Below are positions 46,101 through 56,206 of a stretch of 64,000 nucleotides of DNA, piece after piece; the first letter of the stretch is position 1, and each line of letters starts with the position of its first letter. A program made the translations under genes and the position numbers. The notes beneath the pieces were generated by a model. It had not been told where the DNA came from. It saw only the letters and a list, made by a program, of their open reading frames with translations, and made no database searches. Source of the DNA: Drosophila miranda (Eukaryota > Arthropoda > Insecta > Diptera > Drosophilidae). Location: positions 21,204,001 through 21,268,000 of the forward strand of contig NC_046675.1 in assembly GCF_003369915.1 (NCBI RefSeq), written 5' to 3'.

Positions 46101-47484
46101 CGAGTGGGCAAACTGCAATGTAATTTATAATCTGCCAAGCAATTTGTATAATTAAGGCAATTGCCTGACTGATTGCATGCCATAAAGTCAATTCAAGACT
46201 TTCTTCTTGTTGCATGCTGAAACAGAAAAAAAAGCCAAGAAATCAAGCAAAAAATACTCGTATACGTATTGGTTGTTGCTGCTGTTTGCTGCATGACATC
46301 AAGTCGTAAAATCGCTAGAACAACGTCAGCAAAACCCACACTGAAGCCCACACACTGACGCCCGTGCATGGCCATGCAGTGGCCGATGGAAAATGAAGTT
46401 GCATACCGGAAATGTGGAAACTGTTCTGAGCTCCCATCGGTGTTGACATTTTATAACTGAGTTTCCGGTGGAAGTTTTCGCCTCAGTACGAATGGAAATT
46501 TTAACGCCGTTGGCTCTTTGGCATCGGGCCACTGTCGGACCTAATAAATTGCATTAAAAAGCCGTTGCACAGAGGGAAATTACCCGGCGGGGGCAGCCCT
46601 AGTGGGCGGAAAAGTGTGTGCCAAACGACATTAGTAGCGCAGTGAAATGCAATTATAATTGAAATCTGATTAAAAGCAGTTGTAGTGGCAACAATGACAC
46701 AGCATTCACAGCATAGCCAGGGCGGAAAAAGTGGGAGCTACCGTGGTAGTGGGACTAGGAGCTGGAGTCTGTGAGTAGGTCATTTCCAAAGCGTGTTAAT
46801 GGGTTTGCGCCCGTTTTGTGTGTGTGTGTGGGTGTGGCTGGTACTTGGTGTTTGTCTCAAAGATTGAGAGGGTGTTAATATGCCCTACAAATTAGTTATA
46901 AATATGAGTACTTTATGACTTTTTCATGGCTTATTAAAAAGGGAAGAGAGAAAAGAGAAGCCAAGAAAAGAGGGAACGAAGAACTCACCTAAACTCAAAG
47001 AGTATATAAATATAATTGCTTGATGAATGAAGTAACAAAAGGAATAATATACGCAAGTATGAAAAGAAACTAACCATAGTCCATAGTATCAGAGCGCCAT
47101 TATTACTTGATAATTTGAATTAATCAAATATTTAACTTGTTCAAAATTCTACTATAAGATCAAAATTATTCTCTTTCAGCAGAATAGCGAAAACTTTATT
47201 CTATTCTATTCTAGTCTATATTACCCTCTTTCCATGATTCTTTAATGCCCTGCTTCCTCCAGATAAGAGCCTACCCATTCTATACATATTGTTAAATAAT
47301 GAACAGCCATTACCCTCATCGGCCTTGTTGATTTGACCTATCCAACGAAATGTTTCCCCTCAAAACAGGAAAACACACATACGCCGCGTGGTCCAAGCGG
47401 ATGCTCACCTTTTGTTGGGCCGTTGTTGCGCTGATAACTCGCATTCAACAAAGCCGTCGACGACACCAGTTCCGACGATAACAT
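37190..47484 (-). CDS. fid: Trm9/TRMT9B-like SAM methyltransferase with giant insertion
   Basis: Four coding exons, 47484-47409, 45909-45347, 40830-40420 and 40357-37190, encode 1,405 aa. The 76-nt first exon (MLSSELVSSTALLNASYQRN) joins in phase with the second. The methyltransferase core starts near residue 150. Motif I is VVCDVGCGSGRY (about 173-184), followed by LPFRDDSFDAVLSL, VVHHFATTERR and GGRVVITVWALEQ in exon 3. A low-complexity Ser/Gln/His/Glu-rich insertion of roughly 1,000 residues follows. The fold closes at the extreme C-terminus with YYHVFREGELDALI and WCVVAEKVQVW. This split layout is the hallmark of TRMT9B-like relatives of the tRNA wobble-uridine methyltransferase Trm9/ALKBH8. 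The Drosophila orthologue is known as fire dancer (fid). tRNA modification activity of this subfamily is not settled. Intron 2 is 4.5 kb and lies inside the methyltransferase domain. Confidence 0.85.
40831..45346. other. Large fid intron
   Basis: A 4.5 kb intron between the motif I exon and the post-motif exon. No nested gene is convincing. The longest plus-strand open frame (43244-43789, 181 codons) has no domain, codon bias or promoter. The intron is AT-rich with scattered simple repeats. Confidence 0.5.
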
Positions 47485-47503
47485 GCGACAACAGACCAGA
47501 TTG

Positions 47504-47513
47504 CCTATATAGG
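47504..47513. promoter_or_regulatory. CCTATATAGG palindrome upstream of fid
   Basis: A 10-bp palindrome containing TATATA lies 20-30 bases upstream of the fid ATG. It may be part of the 5' UTR or a TATA-like element for a start further upstream; its role is uncertain. Confidence 0.25.
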
Positions 47514-50000
47514 CTGATGATAAAGATGATGAGGATATAACGACGACAACGACGGTAATGAGGAAGACGACGACGACGCGGACGTAGAGGATGACGGGAA
47601 CAACAACGTCGCAGTCAGAAAATCAATGTGCATGCATAATTTAAAGTCGGTTGCGGCACTTGGACCCTTGACTTCGACTTCCACTTCGACGATGACTACC
47701 ACTTATCCTTCAGGTTTGACAAGCTAGCGTTGGCGTTGCCGTAGCGCTGTGCGAGTGTGTATTTTTATAATTTCGAAGCGGGGCACGTTTTATACGATAA
47801 TTTGCTCAATTTATTTTTGAAATTTATCATTATAGCAACAACACGATCTAATTGCTATTATTGTTGTCTGTTCTGTTGCTGGTGGCTGCTATTGCAAAGG
47901 ACACGGGATTGGACACGGACGCGGACGCTAGCTTGTCTTGCCTTGCCTTGCCTGCTTCGAGTTTGAGCCCACAAAATAGGATACACAAAATGATTTTCCA
48001 CACTGCTCCGTTGCTTCTTTGCTTTGGCTCTGGCTCTGGATGTGGCTCCTGTCAATGCCTCTGGCATATGACGTTTCCTTTGTATGTGTGTCCGTGTGTG
48101 TGCGTGAGTGGTTGTTTGATTTTCTGCTTCTTATAGGCACTTTTCACTTGCACTTTTCTTCTCTTACTACTCCCACTGCGTTATCAACTTTCTCTCCAAT
48201 TACTTTTCTATTATCCGATTCGATTTGATTTCTAGGAGTATGTTTAATTTCTAGGACACTGGCACTTGGCGCTTCAATTACATATACACGATTGGCTGTG
48301 TCTGAGTCAGTGTTGGTGTGCGTGTGTCTGTGTGCGTGCGAGGTCCTGTCTCAGTGTGTTTTTTGTTGTTTTTCTCGTTTCGGACAGCCGCTGCCGTGTC
48401 TGTGCTCCAGGAGTCAACGTCGCGTACTAACGCGAAAAGCCCATTGGACTCCAATCTGTTTGTTCAAGGATGTTGGTTGTGTATTCCATTCGCGAAAGCT
48501 TTCCACAACTTGACGAAAGCTTGCCGGAGCATGGGCAGGCCAGCACAGCACGTACAGCTGTTGAAAGAGAGGGAAAGTGATGTGGGTGAGACAGTGTATC
48601 AGAGTGAGAGCGCAGTAATTGGAGCGGGAAAATTCGACAGTCTTTAAAAGTGGATTTTTGGATTTAAAAAATAGGATCAGAAGGGTTATTCGAAATACGT
48701 AAATTTCTGTTAAAATGATGAAATATTCTTTTCTCTTAGTTTAATATACAGTGGATATTGGCTATATGCAATGAATTCCTGAGAATACTCCATAGAGCTA
48801 AAATAACTTTGATTCATAGCTCTTTGTTAATATTGGACAGATTTTAAAAAGTTCCTGAGTAGTGTATGATATATGTATAAAAATGCAGTTTCTTTGACCA
48901 TAATTACTTTATTCTTGTAACTCTTTATTCATTGATTACCCTGCGTTTGCGCAATATCCAAACATTTCGCCGAAGATACCATAGAGATTTATTTGCCAGA
49001 AAATCCTCTACCTCTATTTCTACATATTCTTCAAGTCTTTGTTGGCGGGGTCTTTAATCGCTTTCTATTAATAGCGAATCCTTGGCAATTAAATGGAAAA
49101 ATTACAAAAAGAAATAAAAGCTCGAAACTCTTTTCTTTTGTTCGAGTGACGCGAGTTAGCCTGTCAAATTTCATGAATGAACCCTCAAGCGCAATTCAAG
49201 AAAAAGTCGAGAAAAACCGCAAAGAAAAGCCCTATGCACAGAAATAGAAGCTTCGTCAAGTTGGCCCACGAAATTGGGTTCTAAAATAGCCAGCCAGTCA
49301 TGAAATAGGCGAAAAATAGCTCCACGAGTTGCCAAATGGCGCAAACTCTACCCGGAGCTCGTTGCTCTCTTTCTCGCCCGGTATATGGCCCATTGGGTGT
49401 CTCTTTTTGTGGCATAGGCCAGTCCGCGTCACGCTGCTCGTCGCCTGATTACTTTTGATGAATGAAAAGCTTTCTGTTTTGGCTTGCCGCTATCTGCGTG
49501 GCGTGTAGAGTGAGTAAAATATGAGGAACAATTTCTTCCCTGCCCCCAGCCACAAAGCCTTTCGCTGTAGTTGTAAAACAGAGAAAGCCACTGACGTCCT
49601 GGCCCCATGCATAGTAAAAGCTTGCTGACAGTGTGTGTGCGTTCGTAGCTGTATCTGTGTCTGTGCCTGTGTGTGTCGGAGTGGAGTGGGTGGGATCCCG
49701 AGCGTCACATGTCTTTTTTGGACGGCATGACTAATATAAGCAAATGCCTAGCGCGTCGCACATTTGGCGACATGCCAGTGCAGATACGCATTCTTGGCTA
49801 AATGTGTCTGTAACTGGTAATGGCTGCTTTTTACCGGCAGATACGGCCAAGGGGTATGCTGATGTCGTCACTGAACCGATAGAATCATACAGCGTAGAGT
49901 GTGAGTGTTTTCATTGTTCATTTTATTGCTTCGAGCTTGTATTTTTTGGTAGAAACGAGGCGGAACGTTGTGAGTTGCTGCGGCGACCGCAACTCTACAT
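47514..50000. other. fid upstream spacer
   Basis: No supported gene. GT-rich simple repeats lie near 48,080-48,110, 48,300-48,350 and 49,625-49,680. The open frames are short and lack conserved features. Confidence 0.45.
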
Positions 50001-50447
50001 TTATACCCGATACTTAGTCAGTATGGCTCTCCTCCACCAGACGGCGCTAACATTGCACGACACGACAAAGAGTGCGTGCGAGAGAGACAGAAAATCAGTC
50101 TATGATTTTTTTATGATTGTGCGTTTTTAATTTTCTCGTATCTTCAATATTATTGCCACAGATTTTCGTTCTTTGCGGGGACGGAAGCGGGTGGGGCGAA
50201 ATTTTGAAAAATACGTGTAATAGTGACATATTACAGAAGATTGGATACAAAATGTCGTTGCTCTAGCTCTTATAGTCTTTGAGCACTAGGCGCTCATAGG
50301 GACGGACGAACGGACAGACGGACAGACAGACAGGGCTCAATCGACTTGGCTATTTATGCTGATCCAGAATATAAATACTTTATGGGGTCGGTCCATTTTC
50401 ACCACAAATATAATATACCCCTATAATCATTTTAGTATCGGGTATAA
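50001..50447 (-). mobile_element. DINE-1/INE-1-like non-autonomous element
   Basis: A 447-bp unit is bounded by inverted TTATACCCGATACT (50001-50014) and AGTATCGGGTATAA (50434-50447). Read on the minus strand, it follows the DINE-1 layout: TATACCCG start, a CCGACCCCATAAAGTAT block, GATCAGCATAAATAGCC, then a GTCTGTCTGTCC-type microsatellite. DINE-1 (also mini-me, INE-1 or ISY) is an abundant Helitron-related repeat in Drosophila with no coding capacity. Assignment is from memory of the family consensus. Confidence 0.7.
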
Positions 50448-51364
50448 AAGAAGACTAGAGAAACAAAGGCAAACGTTGCTTATGACAGATTGAACTTTGG
50501 CCTCATGCTTGGAGGTGGGTTCTGCTTCAACGATTCAACATTTGCAAGATGTTGCTGTTTGTTCACTGTGGGCGGTAAACGTCATAGCTTTTGACGTGGT
50601 TGTGTCTAAATTTGACTCGAATTGGAAAAAAATAGAGAAACTTTTCGGCATTCTCGATATCTCAAACAACCCCGAAGCGTCTCGAAAACAACAATGGATG
50701 CTGCTGAAATCTCTTGTAGTTGATTCATTGTTTATCCTGTTTTTGGAGTTATGTATTCTAATAATTTAAAGGTGTATTTTATAAATTCATTGCAGATTCA
50801 TAATGTTAGAATTAATAATCATAAATAAATAAAATATTTGTTGCTGGTCTTAAAATTTCTCTGCAAATTTCTGGAACATATGTATGTACAAATATATGCA
50901 TATGAATGTGGTATGTGTGTGTTTGGTTTCGGCACACGCCTGGCATCTACCGAATGTGCCATCATTAGTTTTGTCATAGTCATAAATCATGCGCCCTTCT
51001 TGAGCAGCAACCGTAGCCGGCAGCACGCCAAAGATGGCTGGATGGCCGGATGGCAGAATGGCCGGATAGCAGGGAAACATACACGATATGGCTGCATTGC
51101 TAATAATGTCACGTAGCAGAGCTTTTGACAGTCAAGTGTCACATGCTCCGGCTACAATCCTTGGGGTATGGCCATTATTATACGCTGCTTAACACGTCCA
51201 ATTATATGAATAACTTCTTGGAATCAAACCAAGGAACTCCGTAAGATTATACCATTTAAATCTGTTTCCTTCAAAATAAATTTAATTGCGAGAACTGTAC
51301 ACAAAATTGGGCTGAAAATTATGCCAAAACATACGCAAGGACAAAACGCGTCGGACATACAAGC
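50448..51364. other. Spacer left of the boss duplication
   Basis: Non-coding, AT-rich, with no recognisable gene. It is unique sequence immediately left of duplicated unit A and represents the ancestral region downstream of boss. Confidence 0.5.
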
Positions 51365-52531
51365 AAACACGAATATTGTGAGCGGAAAATTTCCTTTTGT
51401 TTAGTTATCTGCGCGCTGAAATCGTGCTGAGCCCCAAACAGAGCGCTGGAGAGGTAGAATGGGCAGGCAGGCTGGGAGAGAGGCGTGCAAATCCTTGTCC
51501 TTGGCTGGCTAAGACATTTCCTTTCTGTGTATTTCTCTGTCAGTAAATGAAGTGCAAATTATGCCAACGGCCAGGCCAGGCCAGTGCACGGAAAAGCGCA
51601 GAAAACAAAGGCGCTGAGCAAGCGCCTACACACTTGCGCCGAAAAGTATGCAATACAATTTGTGTAAACATGGAAACGGAAATGGGTAAATGCGGAGAGG
51701 AAGCCTGTGGCTATGAGGACGATGGGGGCTTGGGTGGGATTACATGGCAAAGCATAACTTTATTGAGGTTGGCCTGGATCACACCTCCCTTATGCCCTTC
51801 TCCTGCCGTACCGAATGGCTGGCGCGTGGCATTGTCAGCAAAATCGGCGCCATTTTAAATGGTCGCGTGTGTTCCGTAGTTTGTGGCAACCTCGGATTGG
51901 AGCATGCCCCTTATGGTGGGAAAGCCGCATGGCTTCACATCTTGTTGCGCCTTTGTCCATGTACCACGGTCAATGTTCGAGGTCTGGCCAATGCCAGCCT
52001 GACGTCAGCGGCCTCCAAAACCCGACTCCACTCCATCCAGCGCAAACTCCACAGCGACCCAAGGCCAAACAAATGGGCGTCCAATGTCGCGTGACGCACA
52101 AGGATATTGAGTCCTTCGATTGTTGTTGCTGCCGTTTTTCTAGCTTAGATGAATTTCTTTCGGCTGGCAAGTCTTACGAGCATTGTTTGCCTTGTCACGT
52201 GTTTGCTCAGCCAATTAGAGTTATGGTGAGACAAAAAAACGACAAAATGGCAGAGCTTTCGATGGAAAGCTTTCACTTAGTGTGGGCGTGAACCTTGATA
52301 GAGAACTTTCTGGTGGGTGACAGTAGCGGCGCGGTTAAATGGGGATAATGGGCCCATTTGAGGGCTAATTTATATTAATTTATTCCAATCGTTTTCAGCT
52401 GTGATTTCTATGATGATTTAGAGGGATGTGTAGGGATATGCCCAATGGTTGGCATTATTTCAATGAGACTAAAATTACACATTAATATGTTATGTTTTCG
52501 GCATAAATGGAGTCTCGATTGGTTTTCTTAT

Positions 52532-52537
52532 TTTATT
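52532..52537 (-). terminator. Probable poly(A) signal of boss copy A
   Basis: Minus-strand AATAAA about 55 bases after the stop codon of copy A; the same hexamer is in copy B at 59976-59971. Confidence 0.5.
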
Positions 52538-52589
52538 TATTATTTTCTTGTAGTATCTTGGTTCGTCAATGATTAAAGTTAAAAGATTG

Positions 52590-55500
52590 TTAACAAACTG
52601 AATTCCCGTTCTCGGAGAGCGATGAACGCGAAGGACTATGCTGCGGTCGAGGTGGAGGACGTTGGGGATTGATGTTGGCATTAGCCTGGCGGAGATTGGC
52701 GAAGAACTGCTGTCGTCGTGGCCCACCGCCACGCAAGGGTAACGTTGGGATCTCGCTGGGCGACTGATGGCTCATCTCCTCCTGCGAACAGTGACGCATG
52801 GCGGGATTCACGCACTCATAGACGCTCTAGAATAAATTAAAATAAAGAGTATTTATACAATTAAATAGATATTTCCATTGACACACACCTGCTCTGAGGA
52901 ATACTGATTGTTTTGGGCAAATGCCAGCGAGGTGAGCGATGGCAGGGCCTGGGCAATGTCCGAGCGTTCTATACCGCGCACAATTAGGAAAGAGCGCGGT
53001 ATCAGAATGCCCACAAGTACGGCCCAGCCCGAGGCCTGCAGTCCCAGCGGAATGGCCGCATCCCTCCACTCGTCGCCGAACAGGGAGAGGACAATCCAAG
53101 CGACCCAAATGACCAAGATGAGAATAGCCCCGATGACAATGAGTATGCCCTCGCGATAGTTGCGCTGCGAACGATATATGAAGGGGATCAGGGCCGCCAC
53201 GCAGCAGAGCAGCACAAAGTCGTAGGACAATAAGCCCCACAGCCAGTGGCCATAGTAGAGATTCTCGCAAGACACCGCCTCCGAGGCCACATGCATCACG
53301 ACCAGCAGCTGTACAGACATCCCCACCTGGACGAACACGCTGAAGGCACAAATCACGGCTTGTATATAACCGTTGACGTGGGACAGGAAGCCTTCAGACC
53401 CAATGGAGGCCAGCATCAAAGCCCTGCAAAGAAGCAGCGAGAACACAAAGCAGTATACCAGAGACATGATGAACACCCGAACCGCACACAGCGTGTTGAG
53501 GGTCTGAGCATCCTCGAAGGTTACGTGGGAGTTACGCTGCTCACCCACATACTCAATGGAGAAGGGGACAAACGAGCAGAAGACCAGGATCAGCGAGAGT
53601 AGCAGGAGGATCGAGGTCACTGGATTGCCTTCGAAGACATCGCCCACTGAAATGCGCACCACAATGAACACCAAAATGGCCAGCGTGGCTATCAGGCCCA
53701 AGATGGTGGCCGCCAGTCCCGTTGCCACCCAAGTGTCCACTTTGAGGCGCCAAAACATGACCGACTCGCCGTCGAAGAGGAACGGATAGCGCCGGTTGTC
53801 GCCAGCACTGTACTGACAATTGAACACCTGACCGAACTTCGTCTTCAGCTCCAGGCTAGTGCTGTTGTCGCGATTGTAGTGGTAGTAGGTGGTCACGTTG
53901 CTCACTAAGTTTTGCGAGGCGATCTCCCGAAGCTCTGTGCGGGACTCCCCGGTGATCTTGTCGAGGGTCTGCACCTTCTTCTGGTACATCTGGAAATTCA
54001 TGGATGTGGTGAGCTTGCGCATAAGCAGCAGCGACAGAATCTCCGCAGTCTCATGCGCCTGACGGTACTCGGACGTGCGCCAGTCTTCGATGAAGTTGAG
54101 GAAATTAAAGCAGCTCTCCAGCACATACATTTCCCCATCCCGTTTGCAGTGCTTGGCCAGCGAGCCGCGCAGCCAGTGCATCAGATCCACCAAAGGATCC
54201 GCAAAGCTGAGAACTCTCGAGGGTAGCACACTCTTCCCGATCAGCACCTCGTCCAGGGTGGTTGGCGTGGGGTCCAGTTCGCTGGTGGTGCCCAGGTCTA
54301 TTTCGTTTTCCATCAGAATGAAGGCTTTGTTGGGAAGATCTGTAGAGAAGAAAGGGGTAGAGAGCTTTTTAAATAATTTAATTAGCTAATTTTCGTCTCT
54401 AGAGACTATCATTTTTGTAATGTCAATTGAACACTTTTCGTCTTTCAAATTTAATTCAAATCAGCTGGTACCAGGTATCAAACAGTCGTTATTTCGACTA
54501 TAGAAATCTCTAAGGCATTTTTCTTTGTATTCACCTGCCAAAAACTCATCATCCGTGCGGTCGGTGGGCACCGCAAACAGGGTTCCATTCTCCTTAAAAT
54601 GGCTTGCCATCTTGTTGCCAAACAAAATGTAGACATTGTCGTCGCTCTTGAAGTGCATTAGGCACATGTGCTCCTGACGGGCGGCCTCCATGAATTCATT
54701 GTACATCTCCAGATTCTCGGTTGCAATCTCAACGGATGCTATTTTCTCGCCCCAGGGCATCTGATGCAACAAATGTGCCACCTTGGGGAAGAGGTAGGCG
54801 CGAGTTGCTGATATGGGCCAGATATTGTACTCGAGGTCCTTGATAACTGACTCGAGCTGCTTGTACAGTTCAAAGTCCATGAAGATGCCCATGGAGTACT
54901 GAGTGCACTGCTGCAGATATTGAACCTCCTGCAGGAGAATGCTCTCGGCCAGACTGTCGTTATCAATATTGATGGCACGAAGTCCTAAGGATAAGGGGGG
55001 TATTTTACAAGTTATTTCACAATCTGTATGGATGGTTCACCTATTTCAAAATCTGCATTTATGAGATTCGCTTGGTTCACTCGGTTGACTACAAAGAGGG
55101 CCGAGATGGGATCCTTGGTTAAGACACTGAGCATCACATCGCCCTCTATAATCTGGACGAATTCATCTTGACTTCGGATGAGGGTTCCCTCGTCCGGACT
55201 GTTGATTGTCAACTGCAGTCCATTGAGACATATCTCTGGCACTAAGCTGGCTGTTGTGCCACTGCTACTCCCACTGCTGCTGCTCTCCTCCGTTGTGGAT
55301 GAGATAAGTGGGGCCAGCAGGCCCTCACCCGGACTGGAGGAGGCTCCGTCATCGGTTGTGGGCGCTTCCGTGGTGGTGGTTGCCTTGGATGTGCTGCTGC
55401 TTGGCTTCGGCTGCGGTGACGTTGGTTGTGGCTTGGTGATTCGCAGAGGAGCAGATTTCCTAGTGGGTGACGATGACACCTCCACTCCATGGCAATCGAA

Positions 55501-55780
55501 GATACAGAGTTGTGTGATTAGGACACAGAAGAGCGCTAGATATTGATAATGAAATGTTGTCGTTAAAACTATGTGTTCCACAACGCATTAAATTATTTTA
55601 TAGTAGACTCTTGGAATGAATGTAATTTCTTTATGTAAATGTATAATTGGTCCCTTAAGTGGTCGCCATTATCCCCTCCATTGCTCTCCATTTCGTTGGA
55701 GCTCTTTTCCATTATTCTTTCTTTGTGCAGTACTCACCCAATTGTAATGGCCTCCTCGAACCAGACTGCCACGGACTCAT
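52590..55780 (-). CDS. boss: Bride of sevenless, copy A, with altered C-terminus
   Basis: Five coding exons, 55780-55738, 55535-55041, 54984-54535, 54339-52889 and 52826-52590, encode 891 aa. The 43-nt first exon encodes MSPWQSGSRRPLQL and joins in phase to ALFCVLITQLCIF, making a signal peptide. A Ser/Thr/Pro-rich stretch, a roughly 500-residue ectodomain and seven membrane helices follow (first WVATGLAATILGLIATLAIL, last near GWAVLVGILIPRSFLIV), then a cytoplasmic tail. Boss is the R8 photoreceptor ligand for the Sevenless receptor kinase and has also been described as a glucose-responsive receptor. Compared with copy B, a 104-bp deletion frameshifts the tail after RSSLS, giving ENGNSVC and stop instead of the normal last 14 residues. 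One Gly of SEGGFLS is missing, and only about 210 bp of upstream sequence remains before the retrotransposon. It may be a functional protein, but regulation and tail function are doubtful. Confidence 0.88.
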
Positions 55781-55953
55781 GACCTTCCTGCTTAAAGTTG
55801 TATGCTTTTTAATTTCACAAAAAATGCTCGTCGATTTTTTCAGTCTTTGTCTCTTTTAACATTTACGGATAATTATTAGCATTTTATATCCACACTAAAA
55901 ACACAGACAGGAAACTTTCAGTTTGGATTTGACAATAAAACACACGAGTGGTA

Positions 55954-55993
55954 GACAGGCAGGCAGGCAGGCAGGCAGGTAGGCAGGTAGGCA
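55954..55993. repeat. CAGG/TAGG tetranucleotide repeat at the end of unit A
   Basis: Tandem GGCA and GGTA units that end exactly where homology between the two duplicated units ends. The matching tract in unit B is 63500-63531. Confidence 0.85.
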
Positions 55994-55995
55994 AC

Positions 55996-56007
55996 AAACA
56001 CGAATAT
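55996..56007. repeat. Left target-site-like repeat of the retrotransposon
   Basis: AAACACGAATAT, identical to the first 12 bases of unit A (51365-51376). It is matched with one mismatch by 58804-58815 on the other side of the retrotransposon. Confidence 0.7.
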
Positions 56008-56206
56008 ATATTTTTTTTTTTTTCATGTGGAAAATTTGTATTTTATTGTAAACAAGTTTACTGCTACCTTTCGTGGCAACTTAATCTAGTTTTACATTTA
56101 AGGGGAAAAACAATTGATCACAGGAGATACATACCTAAACTTAATGTTACATATATGGAGTAGGTACATACATTATTTACAATATTTACAAAAAGTTAAT
56201 GAGATG

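Larger units (their letters stand above)
51365..55993. repeat. Tandem duplication unit A (boss copy A)
   Basis: This 4,629-bp segment aligns end to end with 58804-63531. The alignment offset is 7,439 bases up to 52617, 7,543 after a 104-bp deletion, and 7,546 after a 3-bp indel. I saw roughly 15 single-base differences by eye, so identity is above 99 percent outside indels. It ends in a CAGG/TAGG tetranucleotide repeat that is 8 bases longer than in unit B. Confidence 0.97.

Noticed and set aside
51744-52291. Plus-strand open frames downstream of boss, repeated in both units
   Set aside because: Present twice only because of the duplication; there is no conserved domain and they lie in the boss 3' flank.
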